Positions 33,771 to 42,290 of a DNA stretch of 64,000 nt are shown here, piece by piece. The notes beneath the pieces were generated by a model. The model was not told where the DNA came from. It searched no databases and saw nothing but the letters and a program-made list of their open reading frames with translations. This stretch comes from Buttiauxella agrestis ATCC 33320 (GTDB lineage: Bacteria; Pseudomonadota; Gammaproteobacteria; Enterobacterales; Enterobacteriaceae): NCBI RefSeq assembly GCF_000735355.1, contig NZ_JMPI01000022.1, positions 372,025-436,024 on the forward strand, written 5' to 3'. How positions within the stretch are numbered: position 1 is the stretch's first letter; each line of letters opens with the position of its first letter. Made by a program: the position numbers and the translations under genes.

Positions 33771-35400
33771 AAGCGGGGAAGCAAAAGTCGCAAAGGTGAA
33801 AAATTGGTCCCCGGTATGGATTTTCCCTATCGTAACCGTGCTAATCGGCGCGTGGATCTTATTTTATCACTACAGCCATCAAGGCCCGGAAGTGACGCTG
33901 ATTACCACGAATGCCGAAGGTATTGAAGGTGGGAAAACCATGATTAAAAGCCGAAGCGTTAATGTCGGTGTCGTGGAAAGCGCTGTCCTGTCCGATGATT
34001 TGCTGCATGTCGAAATTACGGCACGTTTAAATTCCGGTATGGAAAAACTTCTGCACAAAGACTCAGTGTTTTGGGTGGTGAAACCGCAGGTCGGCCGCGA
34101 AGGTATTTCTGGCCTGGGTACGTTACTCTCGGGTGCCTATATCGAACTGCAGCCGGGGACGAAAGGCTCAAAAGTGGAACGTTATGATTTACTGGATGCT
34201 CCGCCGCTGGCACCGCCGGATGCAAAAGGCATTCGTATTACGCTCGATAGCAATAAAGCAGGGCAGCTCTCTCCTGGCGACCCGGTTCTGTTCCGGGGTT
34301 ATCGCGTCGGTTCAGTTGAAACCAGCACTTTCGATGCTGCAAAACGTAGTATCAGCTATCAGCTGTTTATCAGCGCGCCAAACGATCGTCTGGTCACCAG
34401 TAATGTGCGTTTCTGGAAAGACAGTGGGATCGCCGTGGATATGTCATCCCAGGGGATGCGTGTCGAAATGGGTTCTCTCACCACGCTGTTTAGCGGCGGT
34501 GTGAGTTTTGACGTGCCGGAAGGTTGGGATCTTGGCAAACCTGTGAAAGCAGGCAGCGAATTCAATCTGTTTGATGATCAGAAAAGTATTCAGGACTCCT
34601 TGTATACCGATCACATTGATTACCTGATGTTCTTTAAAGATTCCGTGCGTGGTCTGCAACCAGGGGCACCTGTTGAATTCCGTGGTATACGCCTCGGGAC
34701 AGTGGCGAAAGTGCCATTCTTCACCGAAGGCATGCGTCAGAAAATCAACGATGATTTCCGTATCCCGGTTCTGATCCGTCTTGAACCTGAACGTTTGCAG
34801 AATCTTGTTGGTGATGACATCCATATTCAGGACAACATGACCTCGTTAATTAAACGTGGTTTGCGGGCTTCGATGAAAACCGGCAGCCTGGTGACTGGGG
34901 CACTGTTTATCGATCTTGATTTCAACCCTAAAGCACCGCCTGTTACCGATTTGCCGACCTTTAACGGTTATCCAATTATCCCAACGATGAGCGGAGGCCT
35001 GGCGCAAATCCAACAGCGCTTGCTGGAAACTCTGGATAAGATTAATAACTTGCCATTGAATCCGATGATTGAGCAAACCACCAATTCGCTTGCCGAAAGT
35101 CAGCGAACCATGAAGCACTTGCAGCAGACCCTCGATAATCTGAACAAGATTACGTCGAACAAGTCGATGCAATCATTGCCTGAGGATATGCAGTCAACGC
35201 TTCGTGAGCTCAATCGCAGCATGCAAGGCTTCCAGCCAGGCTCTGCTGCTTATAACAAGATGGTGGCGGATATGCAGCGTCTTGACCAGGTTCTGCGTGA
35301 ATTGCAGCCGGTGCTACGAACGCTGAACGATAAGAGTAATTCGCTTATCTTTGAAGCGAAGGATAAAAAAGATCCCCAGCCGAAGAGGGCAAAAGAATGA
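33760..35400 (+). CDS. pqiB: Intermembrane transport protein PqiB (MCE protein)
   Basis: 546 residues from ATG 33760, the E. coli length; GAGGAG lies about 11 nt upstream and the frame from 33700 is inside pqiA. One transmembrane helix (about 20-38) anchors it in the inner membrane. Three MCE domains follow (about 45-135, 160-245 and 285-390), with a C-terminal helical needle segment (about 420-520). PqiB hexamers form a tunnel across the periplasm for lipids. Confidence 0.97.
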   Translation: MENKSGEAKVAKVKNWSPVWIFPIVTVLIGAWILFYHYSHQGPEVTLITTNAEGIEGGKTMIKSRSVNVGVVESAVLSDDLLHVEITARLNSGMEKLLHKDSVFWVVKPQVGREGISGLGTLLSGAYIELQPGTKGSKVERYDLLDAPPLAPPDAKGIRITLDSNKAGQLSPGDPVLFRGYRVGSVETSTFDAAKRSISYQLFISAPNDRLVTSNVRFWKDSGIAVDMSSQGMRVEMGSLTTLFSGGVSFDVPEGWDLGKPVKAGSEFNLFDDQKSIQDSLYTDHIDYLMFFKDSVRGLQPGAPVEFRGIRLGTVAKVPFFTEGMRQKINDDFRIPVLIRLEPERLQNLVGDDIHIQDNMTSLIKRGLRASMKTGSLVTGALFIDLDFNPKAPPVTDLPTFNGYPIIPTMSGGLAQIQQRLLETLDKINNLPLNPMIEQTTNSLAESQRTMKHLQQTLDNLNKITSNKSMQSLPEDMQSTLRELNRSMQGFQPGSAAYNKMVADMQRLDQVLRELQPVLRTLNDKSNSLIFEAKDKKDPQPKRAKE

Positions 35401-35963
35401 AAAGATGGCTTCCATTGATTGCTGCATTAGCCTTAACGGCCTGTAGCAGCAGCGACGAAGGAAAAACGTATTACCAACTGCCTCAAAGCTCAACGCCTGC
35501 TGTGCAGGCTGTGAGCCAGCCTGGCACCCACTTGTTATGGGTGGAACAAGTGGCGGTTCCTGATTACCTCGCCGGAAACGGCGTGGTTTATCAAACCAGT
35601 GATGTTCAGTATGTCATCGCTACCAGCAACTTGTGGGCGAGTCCTTTAGATCAGCAACTACGTAATACGCTGGTGAGCAATCTGAGCAGTGCATTACCCG
35701 GTTGGGTGGTGGCTTCACAACCGTTGGGCAGCCTTCAGGATACTCTGAATGTTAATGTGACGGGTTTCCACGGACGCTATGACGGCAAGGTGATTGTGAG
35801 CGGTGAATGGTTGCTCAATCATCAGGGGCAATTGATTAAACGCCCGTTCCATGTGGAACTTAAGCAGCAAGAAGATGGTTATGATGCAATGGTGAAAACC
35901 TTAGCGCAGGCCTGGCAGCAAGAGGCGCAAAGCATTGCCAGCCAGTTAAACCGTATTAATTAA
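35397..35963 (+). CDS. pqiC: Outer-membrane lipoprotein PqiC
   Basis: 188 residues (E. coli 187). A lipoprotein signal ends at LTACSSS, with Cys16 as lipidation site and no Asp at +2, so outer-membrane sorting is expected. The rest is an ABC_trans_aux-like domain (KTYYQLPQ, VPDYLAGNGVVYQ). It is the outer-membrane partner of PqiB. The start overlaps the pqiB stop in an ATGA arrangement. Confidence 0.95.
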   Translation: MKRWLPLIAALALTACSSSDEGKTYYQLPQSSTPAVQAVSQPGTHLLWVEQVAVPDYLAGNGVVYQTSDVQYVIATSNLWASPLDQQLRNTLVSNLSSALPGWVVASQPLGSLQDTLNVNVTGFHGRYDGKVIVSGEWLLNHQGQLIKRPFHVELKQQEDGYDAMVKTLAQAWQQEAQSIASQLNRIN

Positions 35964-35982
35964 TTTTCTTAAGTAGCACAAA

Positions 35983-36022
35983 AAAGCTGCGTCTTTCCGC
36001 TGTAAAGCGGGGCGCAGCTTTT
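35983..36022 (+). terminator. Terminator of pqiABC
   Basis: AAAAGCTGCG pairs with CGCAGCTTTT around an inner CCGCTGTAAAGCGG hairpin, ending in TTTT at 36019-36022. Confidence 0.85.
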
Positions 36023-36120
36023 CTTTTGGCATTAACCTATTACCCGACCCATCTCACATTTTTATCTCAAATATCATCACGTGTAGCTCACATTTATGAC
36101 ATTGGCGTGAATTTTGCGCA

Positions 36121-36149
36121 TTGACGATGGCTGTTTTTGGAGGTATTCG
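36121..36149 (+). promoter_or_regulatory. Candidate rmf promoter
   Basis: TTGACG (36121-36126) and TATTCG (36144-36149) are spaced 17 bp apart, giving a leader of about 65 nt before rmf. rmf is growth-rate and stringently controlled in E. coli; no operator was recognised here. Confidence 0.35.
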
Positions 36150-36220
36150 TTATATGTGCTTGCACATTTTGCAGGCACTGTTTTCTTTCCACCAGATTAA
36201 AGAAATGAGGGAAACGAGGC

Positions 36221-36388
36221 ATGAAGAGACAAAAACGAGATCGCCTGGAACGGGCTCATCAACGTGGTTATCAAGCAGGTATCGTCGGACGTTCCAAAGA
36301 GATGTGTCCTTATCAGACACTGAATCAAAGGTCGTACTGGATGGGAGGCTGGCGAGAAGCCATGGAAGACAGGGCGGTTACCGCGTAA
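36221..36388 (+). CDS. rmf: Ribosome modulation factor
   Basis: 55-residue basic protein MKRQKRDRLERAHQRGYQ..., the same length as E. coli Rmf, ending REAMEDRAVTA. It binds the 30S subunit near the anti-Shine-Dalgarno region and drives formation of inactive 100S ribosome dimers in stationary phase. The core KEMCPYQTLNQRS is conserved. ATG 36221 follows AAACGAGG. The gene is monocistronic, with a terminator immediately after it. Confidence 0.97.
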   Translation: MKRQKRDRLERAHQRGYQAGIVGRSKEMCPYQTLNQRSYWMGGWREAMEDRAVTA

Positions 36389-36408
36389 TCACTGTCTCTT
36401 TAGAAAAA

Positions 36409-36433
36409 GAAACCTCCGCATGGCGGAGGTTTC
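36409..36433. terminator. Terminator shared by rmf and fabA
   Basis: GAAACCTCCGC (36409-36419) and GCGGAGGTTTC (36423-36433) form an 11-bp perfect stem with an ATG loop between the convergent rmf and fabA 3' ends. T-runs are short on both sides. Confidence 0.75.
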
Positions 36434-36460
36434 GCGTTTCAGAGCTTTATACAATCAGAC

Positions 36461-36979
36461 TTAGAAAGCAGTAGTGTCTTTGAACAGACCTACTTTCAGA
36501 TCGGTAGCGGTGTAAATTACACGGCCGTCAACCAACACTTCACCATCTGCCAGGCCCATAATCAGGCGGCGATTAATAACGCGTTTGAAGTGAATACGGT
36601 AGCTGACTTTTTTTGCAGTTGGCAGGATCTGACCCGCAAGTTTAACTTCACCCACGCCCAGCGCACGGCCTTTGCCTTCGCCGCCTAACCAGCCCAGATA
36701 GAAGCCTACCAACTGCCACATCGCATCCAGACCCAGGCAACCAGGCATTACCGGATCGCCGATAAAGTGGCAACCAAAGAACCACAGGTCAGGATTGATA
36801 TCCAGTTCTGCTTCAACGTAACCTTTATCGAAGTTACCGCCGTCTTCAGTCATCTTGACTACGCGGTCCATCATCAGCATGGATGGCGCAGGCAAACGTG
36901 GGCCTTCAGCACCAAACAGTTCGCCACGACCAGAGGCAAGAAGATCTTCTTTTGTATAGGATTCGCGTTTATCTACCAT
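36461..36979 (-). CDS. fabA: 3-hydroxydecanoyl-ACP dehydratase/isomerase FabA
   Basis: 172 residues, the E. coli length. It dehydrates 3-hydroxydecanoyl-ACP and isomerises trans-2 to cis-3-decenoyl-ACP, the branch point of anaerobic unsaturated fatty acid synthesis. The hot-dog fold has the catalytic histidine in [19 protein letters not shown] and the paired Asp in CLGLDAMWQ. The promoter region carries FabR- and FadR-type sites described separately. Confidence 0.98.
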   Translation of the reverse strand: MVDKRESYTKEDLLASGRGELFGAEGPRLPAPSMLMMDRVVKMTEDGGNFDKGYVEAELDINPDLWFFGCHFIGDPVMPGCLGLDAMWQLVGFYLGWLGGEGKGRALGVGEVKLAGQILPTAKKVSYRIHFKRVINRRLIMGLADGEVLVDGRVIYTATDLKVGLFKDTTAF

Positions 36980-37017
36980 GTTTACAGTAAGCCTTTTTAT
37001 AATGAAGCACGCATGTT

Positions 37018-37053
37018 AGCTAACACGTGTACGCTCAACAAGTCCGATCAGTT
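37018..37053 (-). promoter_or_regulatory. FabR and FadR sites of the fabA promoter
   Basis: On the minus strand AGCGTACACGTGTTAGCT (37018-37035) equals the E. coli FabR palindrome, and AACTGATCGGACTTGTTG (37036-37053) matches the E. coli FadR activator site next to it. The FadR site overlaps the last codons of lonB (stop at 37048-37050), so fabA control is embedded in the neighbouring coding end. The function is inferred from E. coli. Confidence 0.85.
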
Positions 37054-38802
37054 TTGATTGAACCAGTTAAGCCAACGTAATGGCCATGGATAACGGTGCC
37101 GAATATCTTGCGCAGATGCCTGAGCGATTCGCTCTTGCACCGCACGCAACAGCGTATTTTGCCCTTCGCCATCCCAGGGCAGGTTTGTTAATAAGGGTAG
37201 TGCATCCGTGACATCGTCGATGGCCCAAATCGTGAATTGCCCTTGTTCTACGGCATCCAGAACATCCTGGTGCAGACAAAGGTGACGCACATTAGAAACC
37301 GGGATAATCACGCCTTGCTTGCCGTTAAACTCACGTTGCTGGCAAATACGGAAGAAGCCTTCGATTTTCTCATTCAGGCCACCAACAGGTTGCACACGAC
37401 CAAACTGATCGACTGAACCTGTCACCGCGATATGCTGATAAATAGGCACATTAGCCAGCGCACTGATTAACGCGCACAGTTCGGCCATTGAAGCGCTATC
37501 ACCGTCGACTTCGCTGTAAGACTGCTCGAAAGTCAGCGAGGCGGAGAAGGGGATTTGCTGATCAAGCTGCAATTCTGACATCAAAAATGCCTGCATGATC
37601 ATCATGCCTTTCGCATGAATATTACCGCCCAACTCAGCTTTGCGCTCAACGTCGGTAAATTCACCATCACCCACATGCACAACACAACTAATGCGCGAAG
37701 GTTCGCCGAATGCACGTGGATGACCAGGGAATTCAATGACCGACAAGGCGTTTATCTGGCCAACCATTTCACCTTCTGTTTCGATCAGGATCTGCTCAAG
37801 CAGGATTTCGTCCTGCATGCGTTCAGCCAGATAACCTTCACGCCATTCGCGCTGCGCTAGCATTTGCGTCAGCTCTTCGGCACCAAAGCTTTCATTTTCA
37901 GTGAATGCGGCAACTTCACGTAGCTGGCGGCTAATCCATGACGGGCACAGCGGCAGAGTTTCCTGGTCGCCGGTATAACGCACGGCTTCACGGATGAGTG
38001 GCTGCCAGGCATCCGCTGCAGGAACTGGCAGGGATTTTGATTGCGCAACGGCATAAATCCACTGGCACCACAACGCCATATCATCGGCAGAGGCGATCTG
38101 CAGATTCTCTTCAAACTCGCTGTAAATGGCCGAAGTCGCCAGTTCAGGTTCCATGTCCTGGAAATCAGCCAACGATTCACGTTCACCCACCAGCACCAGT
38201 TTCAGGCTTAATGGCAGTGATGGAATGTTAACGGGCAATGGACGAGTTTCATCCTGGGAAATCCAGTCGAAACGGCCTTGAATGACCATTTGTTTAAGGC
38301 GCAACCACAGTAGCGGTTGTGCTAAAACACTGCGCAATGACAGCACCAGAATGCCACCATTTGCGCGGTGAACCAGACCCGGTGTCAGCGTGATTTCACC
38401 CGCGAACTGACGCACGCAACCGAAAAGTTGTTCCGCTTCAATCCAGTCAGCGGCAACGACTTCAGACTGGCCTGCAAAATTGTCTTCAGCTGTTTCGGCA
38501 GGGCGTAGCGTGATGCGCGAGCCTTCAATCAGGTAATGTCCGCCTGTCAGAGCGTTATCCTGCGACCAGCATTCACGTGCTGCTGCGGTAATGAGATTAA
38601 GGTACTCGGCTTCTTCAGCGGCTTTTACCAGCATCAGATCGGCCGAGGCTACCGGTTGGCTTAGCTGCACAAGTCCATAAGACAGACGAGGTTGTACAGC
38701 GGAGAAAGGGGCAGTTTCGGAATCATAAGGCTGTGCAAAGATTTCCTGATAGCTTTCGGTATCAGGTACAAGAGCACGCCATTCAAGTCGATTAGTCGTC
38801 AA
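37048..38802 (-). CDS. ycbZ: Lon-like protease LonB (YcbZ)
   Basis: 584 residues (E. coli 586). The C-terminal half is a Lon S16 protease domain with catalytic dyad Ser436 (EVDGDSASMA) and Lys479 (GGLNEKIEG), spaced 43 residues apart as in Lon. The N-terminal half resembles a AAA domain but lacks an intact Walker A, so ATP-driven unfolding is doubtful. Substrates are unknown. It is divergent from matP and lies directly upstream of fabA. Confidence 0.93.
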   Translation of the reverse strand: MTTNRLEWRALVPDTESYQEIFAQPYDSETAPFSAVQPRLSYGLVQLSQPVASADLMLVKAAEEAEYLNLITAAARECWSQDNALTGGHYLIEGSRITLRPAETAEDNFAGQSEVVAADWIEAEQLFGCVRQFAGEITLTPGLVHRANGGILVLSLRSVLAQPLLWLRLKQMVIQGRFDWISQDETRPLPVNIPSLPLSLKLVLVGERESLADFQDMEPELATSAIYSEFEENLQIASADDMALWCQWIYAVAQSKSLPVPAADAWQPLIREAVRYTGDQETLPLCPSWISRQLREVAAFTENESFGAEELTQMLAQREWREGYLAERMQDEILLEQILIETEGEMVGQINALSVIEFPGHPRAFGEPSRISCVVHVGDGEFTDVERKAELGGNIHAKGMMIMQAFLMSELQLDQQIPFSASLTFEQSYSEVDGDSASMAELCALISALANVPIYQHIAVTGSVDQFGRVQPVGGLNEKIEGFFRICQQREFNGKQGVIIPVSNVRHLCLHQDVLDAVEQGQFTIWAIDDVTDALPLLTNLPWDGEGQNTLLRAVQERIAQASAQDIRHRYPWPLRWLNWFNQN

Positions 38803-38977
38803 AGTCGCTATTTATTAATTAGATGTCAAAGGCGCGATTATACAAGAATAGCCAGGGCAGCACACGGTTTATGCGGAGCGGCAAGTTTACTTAGCTCACA
38901 GCTTTCATTTTTCAGGTAAGCGAAAATAGAAAAAACTGTTATTCTGAAGTGAGTTACACGGTCACACTGAGACAACA

Positions 38978-39430
38978 ATGAAATATCAACAGTTGGAAAA
39001 TCTCGAGAGCGGCTGGAAGTGGAAGTATCTGGTTAAAAAACACCGCGAAGGCGAGCTAATCACACGTTATATCGAGGCGAGTGCAGCGAAAGAAGCTGTT
39101 GATGAGTTGTTACGCTTAGAGAATGAACCGGTGCGTGTGTTGAGCTGGATAGAGCAGCATATGAATCCAGAACTTCACAACCGCATGAAACAAACTATCC
39201 GTGCGCGTCGTAAACGGCACTTTAATGCCGAGCATCAGCATACGCGTAAAAAATCCATCGACCTGGAATATCTGGTCTGGCAGCGTTTAGCTGGCCTTGC
39301 TCATCGGCGTGGATGCACACTGTCGGAAACGATTGTACAGTTGATTGAAGATGCGGAGCGTAAAGAACAATACGCCAATCAGATGTCATCTCTCAAACAA
39401 GATCTGCAGGCATTGCTGGGCAAAGAATAA
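38978..39430 (+). CDS. matP: Macrodomain Ter protein MatP
   Basis: 150 residues, the E. coli length. It has an N-terminal four-helix bundle, a central ribbon-helix-helix ([21 protein letters not shown] region) and a C-terminal coiled coil for tetramerisation. It binds matS sites to organise the terminus macrodomain, links it to the divisome through ZapB, and excludes MukBEF. I did not find a matS site (GTGACRNYGTCAC) in the window, which fits a location outside Ter. Confidence 0.97.
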   Translation: MKYQQLENLESGWKWKYLVKKHREGELITRYIEASAAKEAVDELLRLENEPVRVLSWIEQHMNPELHNRMKQTIRARRKRHFNAEHQHTRKKSIDLEYLVWQRLAGLAHRRGCTLSETIVQLIEDAERKEQYANQMSSLKQDLQALLGKE

Positions 39431-39486
39431 GAGCAGTTGTTGTGACGCTGTGCTTCTCTATTCCTGGTTACTTAGAATTCAGAAAC

Positions 39487-39515
39487 AAAAAACCCCGCCG
39501 AAGCGGGGTTTTTTT
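39487..39515. terminator. Bidirectional terminator between matP and ompA
   Basis: CCCCGC (39493-39498) pairs with GCGGGG (39503-39508) around CGAA, with A6 before and T7 after. It serves both convergent genes and mainly the highly expressed ompA. Confidence 0.93.
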
Positions 39516-39526
39516 ATAACGGTAAC

Positions 39527-40597
39527 TTATGCCGCAGGCTGAGTTACAACGTCTTTGATACCTTTAACTTCGATCTCAACGCGACGATCTGGAGCCAGGC
39601 AATCAATCAGTTTAGCTTTAGGAGCTACGTTATCACAGGTGTTGCCAGTAACTGGGTTAGATTCGCCCATACCGCGTGGGGAGATCTTGTTAGCTGGGAT
39701 ACCTTTAGAGATCAGGTAATCAACAACAGACTGTGCACGTTTGTCAGACAGTTTCTGGTTGTATTCATCAGAACCGATACGGTCTGTGAAGCCCAGAACA
39801 ACTACTGAACCATCTTTCGGATCAAGGTTGCTCAGCTGAGTATACAGCTGATCCAGAGCTTGTTGACCTTCTGGCTTCAGAGTTGCTTTGTTGAAGTTGA
39901 ACAGAACGTCAGACTTCAGGGTGAAGTGCTTGGTCTGTACTTCTGGAGCTGGAGCTGGAGCTGGAGCTACAACTGGAGCTGCATCGTACTGGCCGAAACG
40001 GTAAGAAACACCCAGGCTCAGCATGCCGTTGTCTGGACGAGTACCAACTGTTTGTGCGTCACCGATGTTGCTAACCCACTGGTAATCCAGACGAGTTGCG
40101 ATATCACGGGTGATTGCGTATTCAAGACCAACTGCCGCCAACGGGGAAACACCAGTGTCGTGGTTGCTCACACGAGTAGTGCCGTTGTCGTAGTTGCCTT
40201 TGGAGTCTGCACGCCAAACCATACCACCCAGACGAGTGTAGATGTCCAGTTCGTCAGTGATTGGGTAGCTCAGTTTAGCAGCCAGTTGAACGCCTTGCGC
40301 TTTGAAAGCACCGTTATCAACGCTGCCGGTATAAGCCATACGGCCCAACCAGTCATAACCCATTTCCAGACCAACGTACGGGTTAACCTGGTAACCACCG
40401 AAGGCACCAGCACCCAGTTGGCTGTTGTGAGTTGAACCATTGTTGTTCTGATAGCCGTTTCCGTAGAAACCGGTGTCATGGAACTGGGACCAACCCAACT
40501 TACCACCTGCATACCAGGTGTTATCTTTCGGTGCGGCCTGCGCTACGGTAGCGAAGCCAGCCAGTGCCACTGCAATCGCGATAGCTGTCTTTTTCAT
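39527..40597 (-). CDS. ompA: Outer membrane protein A
   Basis: 356-residue precursor from ATG 40597. A 21-residue signal peptide ([21 protein letters not shown]) precedes mature APKDNTWY. An eight-stranded beta-barrel (about 22-195) is followed by an Ala-Pro hinge (APAPAPAPE) and a C-terminal OmpA-like peptidoglycan-binding domain with [10 protein letters not shown] and the cysteine pair in TCD...DCLAP. Loops differ from E. coli ([14 protein letters not shown] in loop 1), as expected for phage-exposed sites. The frame to 40630 only adds leader sequence. Confidence 0.98.
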   Translation of the reverse strand: MKKTAIAIAVALAGFATVAQAAPKDNTWYAGGKLGWSQFHDTGFYGNGYQNNNGSTHNSQLGAGAFGGYQVNPYVGLEMGYDWLGRMAYTGSVDNGAFKAQGVQLAAKLSYPITDELDIYTRLGGMVWRADSKGNYDNGTTRVSNHDTGVSPLAAVGLEYAITRDIATRLDYQWVSNIGDAQTVGTRPDNGMLSLGVSYRFGQYDAAPVVAPAPAPAPEVQTKHFTLKSDVLFNFNKATLKPEGQQALDQLYTQLSNLDPKDGSVVVLGFTDRIGSDEYNQKLSDKRAQSVVDYLISKGIPANKISPRGMGESNPVTGNTCDNVAPKAKLIDCLAPDRRVEIEVKGIKDVVTQPAA

Positions 40598-40769
40598 TTT
40601 TTGCGCCTCATTATCATCCAAAAAGGCCATGAGCTTTAAAATCGCTCTAAAGCCCAGGGTTAAATCCTTCGCCCGAGTTTATGCTCACTTGTTACTCTAC
40701 CGATCAATCGGTGTTATGGAAGAGCAACCCTGGCGAGCTAAAGTCTACAACGTAGTTGAAAACTTACAA
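40598..40769 (-). promoter_or_regulatory. ompA promoter and long 5' leader
   Basis: Minus-strand TTGTAA (40764-40769) and TAGACT (40742-40747) with a 16-bp spacer match the E. coli ompA promoter almost base for base. The leader of about 135 nt ends GATGATAATGAGGCGCAAAA before ATG. In E. coli this leader forms hairpins that stabilise the mRNA, and MicA pairs at the ribosome-binding site. The space up to sulA (40770-40957) holds no further gene. Confidence 0.8.
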
Positions 40770-40957
40770 GTGTGATGTCCGTCAGGCATATGAAAAAAAA
40801 CGACTTGTGTACACATTTTCTAACAAGTTCGCGCAGAATTTATACTCAAAGATTTCTGGAGAATGCCGCTACAAGCGGCTTGAGACGCGGTTCCACTATG
40901 AATCATAAAGATTTGTCAGGAGCTGAAGAAAAGTTCCAGGATTTCTCTTAAATTTAC

Positions 40958-41455
40958 TTAATGATACAAACTAGAATGAATTTTTAGGCCAGTTCGTGGT
41001 CGACACCCTGTTTTGGAGGTGTGCATCGGACGCATTATGAAGCCGATCGCATTACCCATTTCAGCTGCTGATGATAGCTGCAAATGTTCTTCATCTGTTA
41101 ATTCTTTAGGCAACCAACCGATGACCACGCTGTAATTTCCAGTCTGCAATGCTTTTACCATAGCATCTACGGTGAAAAGTGGATCTAACTGGCTCACCTG
41201 CATGACTTTTGTAAGTGGAAGACCTGCCGATTTAACCCATTGACGACTCAATTTTTGCTGTGGCGTTAGCCAAAGCTGCCAACGTGACTGTTGACCAAGT
41301 TGCTGGAGCAGGGGCAACAGCACCAGTTGCGTAACCCATGGCTGATCTTCGCTATAGATCACTTCACTAATCAACCCTTTAGTATTGTTACCTGCTGATG
41401 ACTGAGTCAAAGAAGAAAGAGGGGCAACGTGAGTTAGAACGTTATGTGATTGCAT
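40958..41455 (-). CDS. sulA: SOS cell division inhibitor SulA
   Basis: 165 residues (E. coli 169). It sequesters FtsZ and blocks septation during the SOS response and is then degraded by Lon. Conserved segments are [28 protein letters not shown] (split across residues 28-55) and [14 protein letters not shown]; the C-terminal IHSSLYH tail resembles the Lon-recognition end of E. coli SulA. It is preceded by a strong LexA box. Confidence 0.96.
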   Translation of the reverse strand: MQSHNVLTHVAPLSSLTQSSAGNNTKGLISEVIYSEDQPWVTQLVLLPLLQQLGQQSRWQLWLTPQQKLSRQWVKSAGLPLTKVMQVSQLDPLFTVDAMVKALQTGNYSVVIGWLPKELTDEEHLQLSSAAEMGNAIGFIMRPMHTSKTGCRPRTGLKIHSSLYH

Positions 41456-41476
41456 AGTTAATCCCGCCTGATGGGT

Positions 41477-41496
41477 TACTGTATGAATATACAGTA
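41477..41496 (-). promoter_or_regulatory. LexA (SOS) box of sulA
   Basis: TACTGTATGAATATACAGTA contains CTGT-N8-ACAG as an almost perfect palindrome, 22 bp upstream of the sulA start. It fits the strong single LexA operator of E. coli sulA. Confidence 0.95.
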
Positions 41497-41675
41497 ATGC
41501 CTGTCAGGCCAAAGATCAATCTAAATTTCGGAAAGCATATCGCAATTTCTTCACGTAAATCTGCGGAATGCGAAAATGTGATTGCCGTCTGTCATCAGGT
41601 TACCTATTTTCGTGTTACTGGAAACAGTAACAAGCCGCAATGATGTGTTATAGCATGATATTTAAGGATATATTC

Positions 41676-42290
41676 ATGAAAAAGCGATCTTATACAAGGA
41701 TTCATCAATCGAAAGAATGCTTATCCCCGCTAGGGGATATCAGCCATCGTTCATTATTTGGAGGCTATAGTCTGACGGTCGATAATGTCGTGTTTGCCAT
41801 GGTTTCTGAAGGGGAACTTTACTTAAGAGCTTGTGAGCAGTCAGAGGTATATTTTGTTAAGAGGGCGGCAGCGCCATTGCTCTATAACAAACGTGGGCGG
41901 ACGATTGAACTTAATTACTTCCGTGTTGATGAAGGGTTGTGGAACGATCAAGAAACGCTTTTAAAACTCTCATCGGATGCATTGTTTAGCGCCCGCCGTG
42001 AAAAATCCCGCCATAAATCTCATCAACGACTCAAGGATCTCCCGAATTTAACCCACAGTCTGGAGATGATGCTGTGGGAAGCCGGTATTGCGGATGTCAG
42101 AACGCTACATGCTTACGGTGCGAAGCGGTCATGGATAAAGTTGAGGAGCGTGAATAAAGGGCTGGGAGTCAGAGTACTACTGGCCCTGGCGGGGGCGATT
42201 TGCGGTATTCATGAAGCAGCACTCCCGGCGACGACGCGCCAGGAGTTAGTTGAGTGGGGGCAGCTATATGAACAACGGCAGGCGGGTTAA
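41676..42290 (+). CDS. sxy: Competence regulator Sxy (TfoX)
   Basis: 204 residues from ATG 41676 (E. coli 209), with AAGGA 7-8 nt upstream. It is a TfoX family coactivator that works with CRP at CRP-S promoters of DNA uptake genes. The N-terminal TfoX domain includes RSLFGGYSLTVDNVVFAMVSEGELYLR (split here at residues 25-52), and the C-terminal domain ends HEAALPATTRQELVEWG. It is among the more divergent genes of the window relative to E. coli. Its stop overlaps that of yccS (TTAA at 42287-42290). Confidence 0.92.
   Translation: MKKRSYTRIHQSKECLSPLGDISHRSLFGGYSLTVDNVVFAMVSEGELYLRACEQSEVYFVKRAAAPLLYNKRGRTIELNYFRVDEGLWNDQETLLKLSSDALFSARREKSRHKSHQRLKDLPNLTHSLEMMLWEAGIADVRTLHAYGAKRSWIKLRSVNKGLGVRVLLALAGAICGIHEAALPATTRQELVEWGQLYEQRQAG

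Noticed and set aside
40865..40879. GCCGCT-ACA-AGCGGC hairpin as the sulA terminator
   Set aside because: The stem is good, but no U-rich run follows on either strand.
41521..41640. CRP-S site upstream of sxy
   Set aside because: TGCGA and TCGCA half-sites occur separately but not in the TGCGA-N6-TCGCA arrangement; no convincing CRP-S match.
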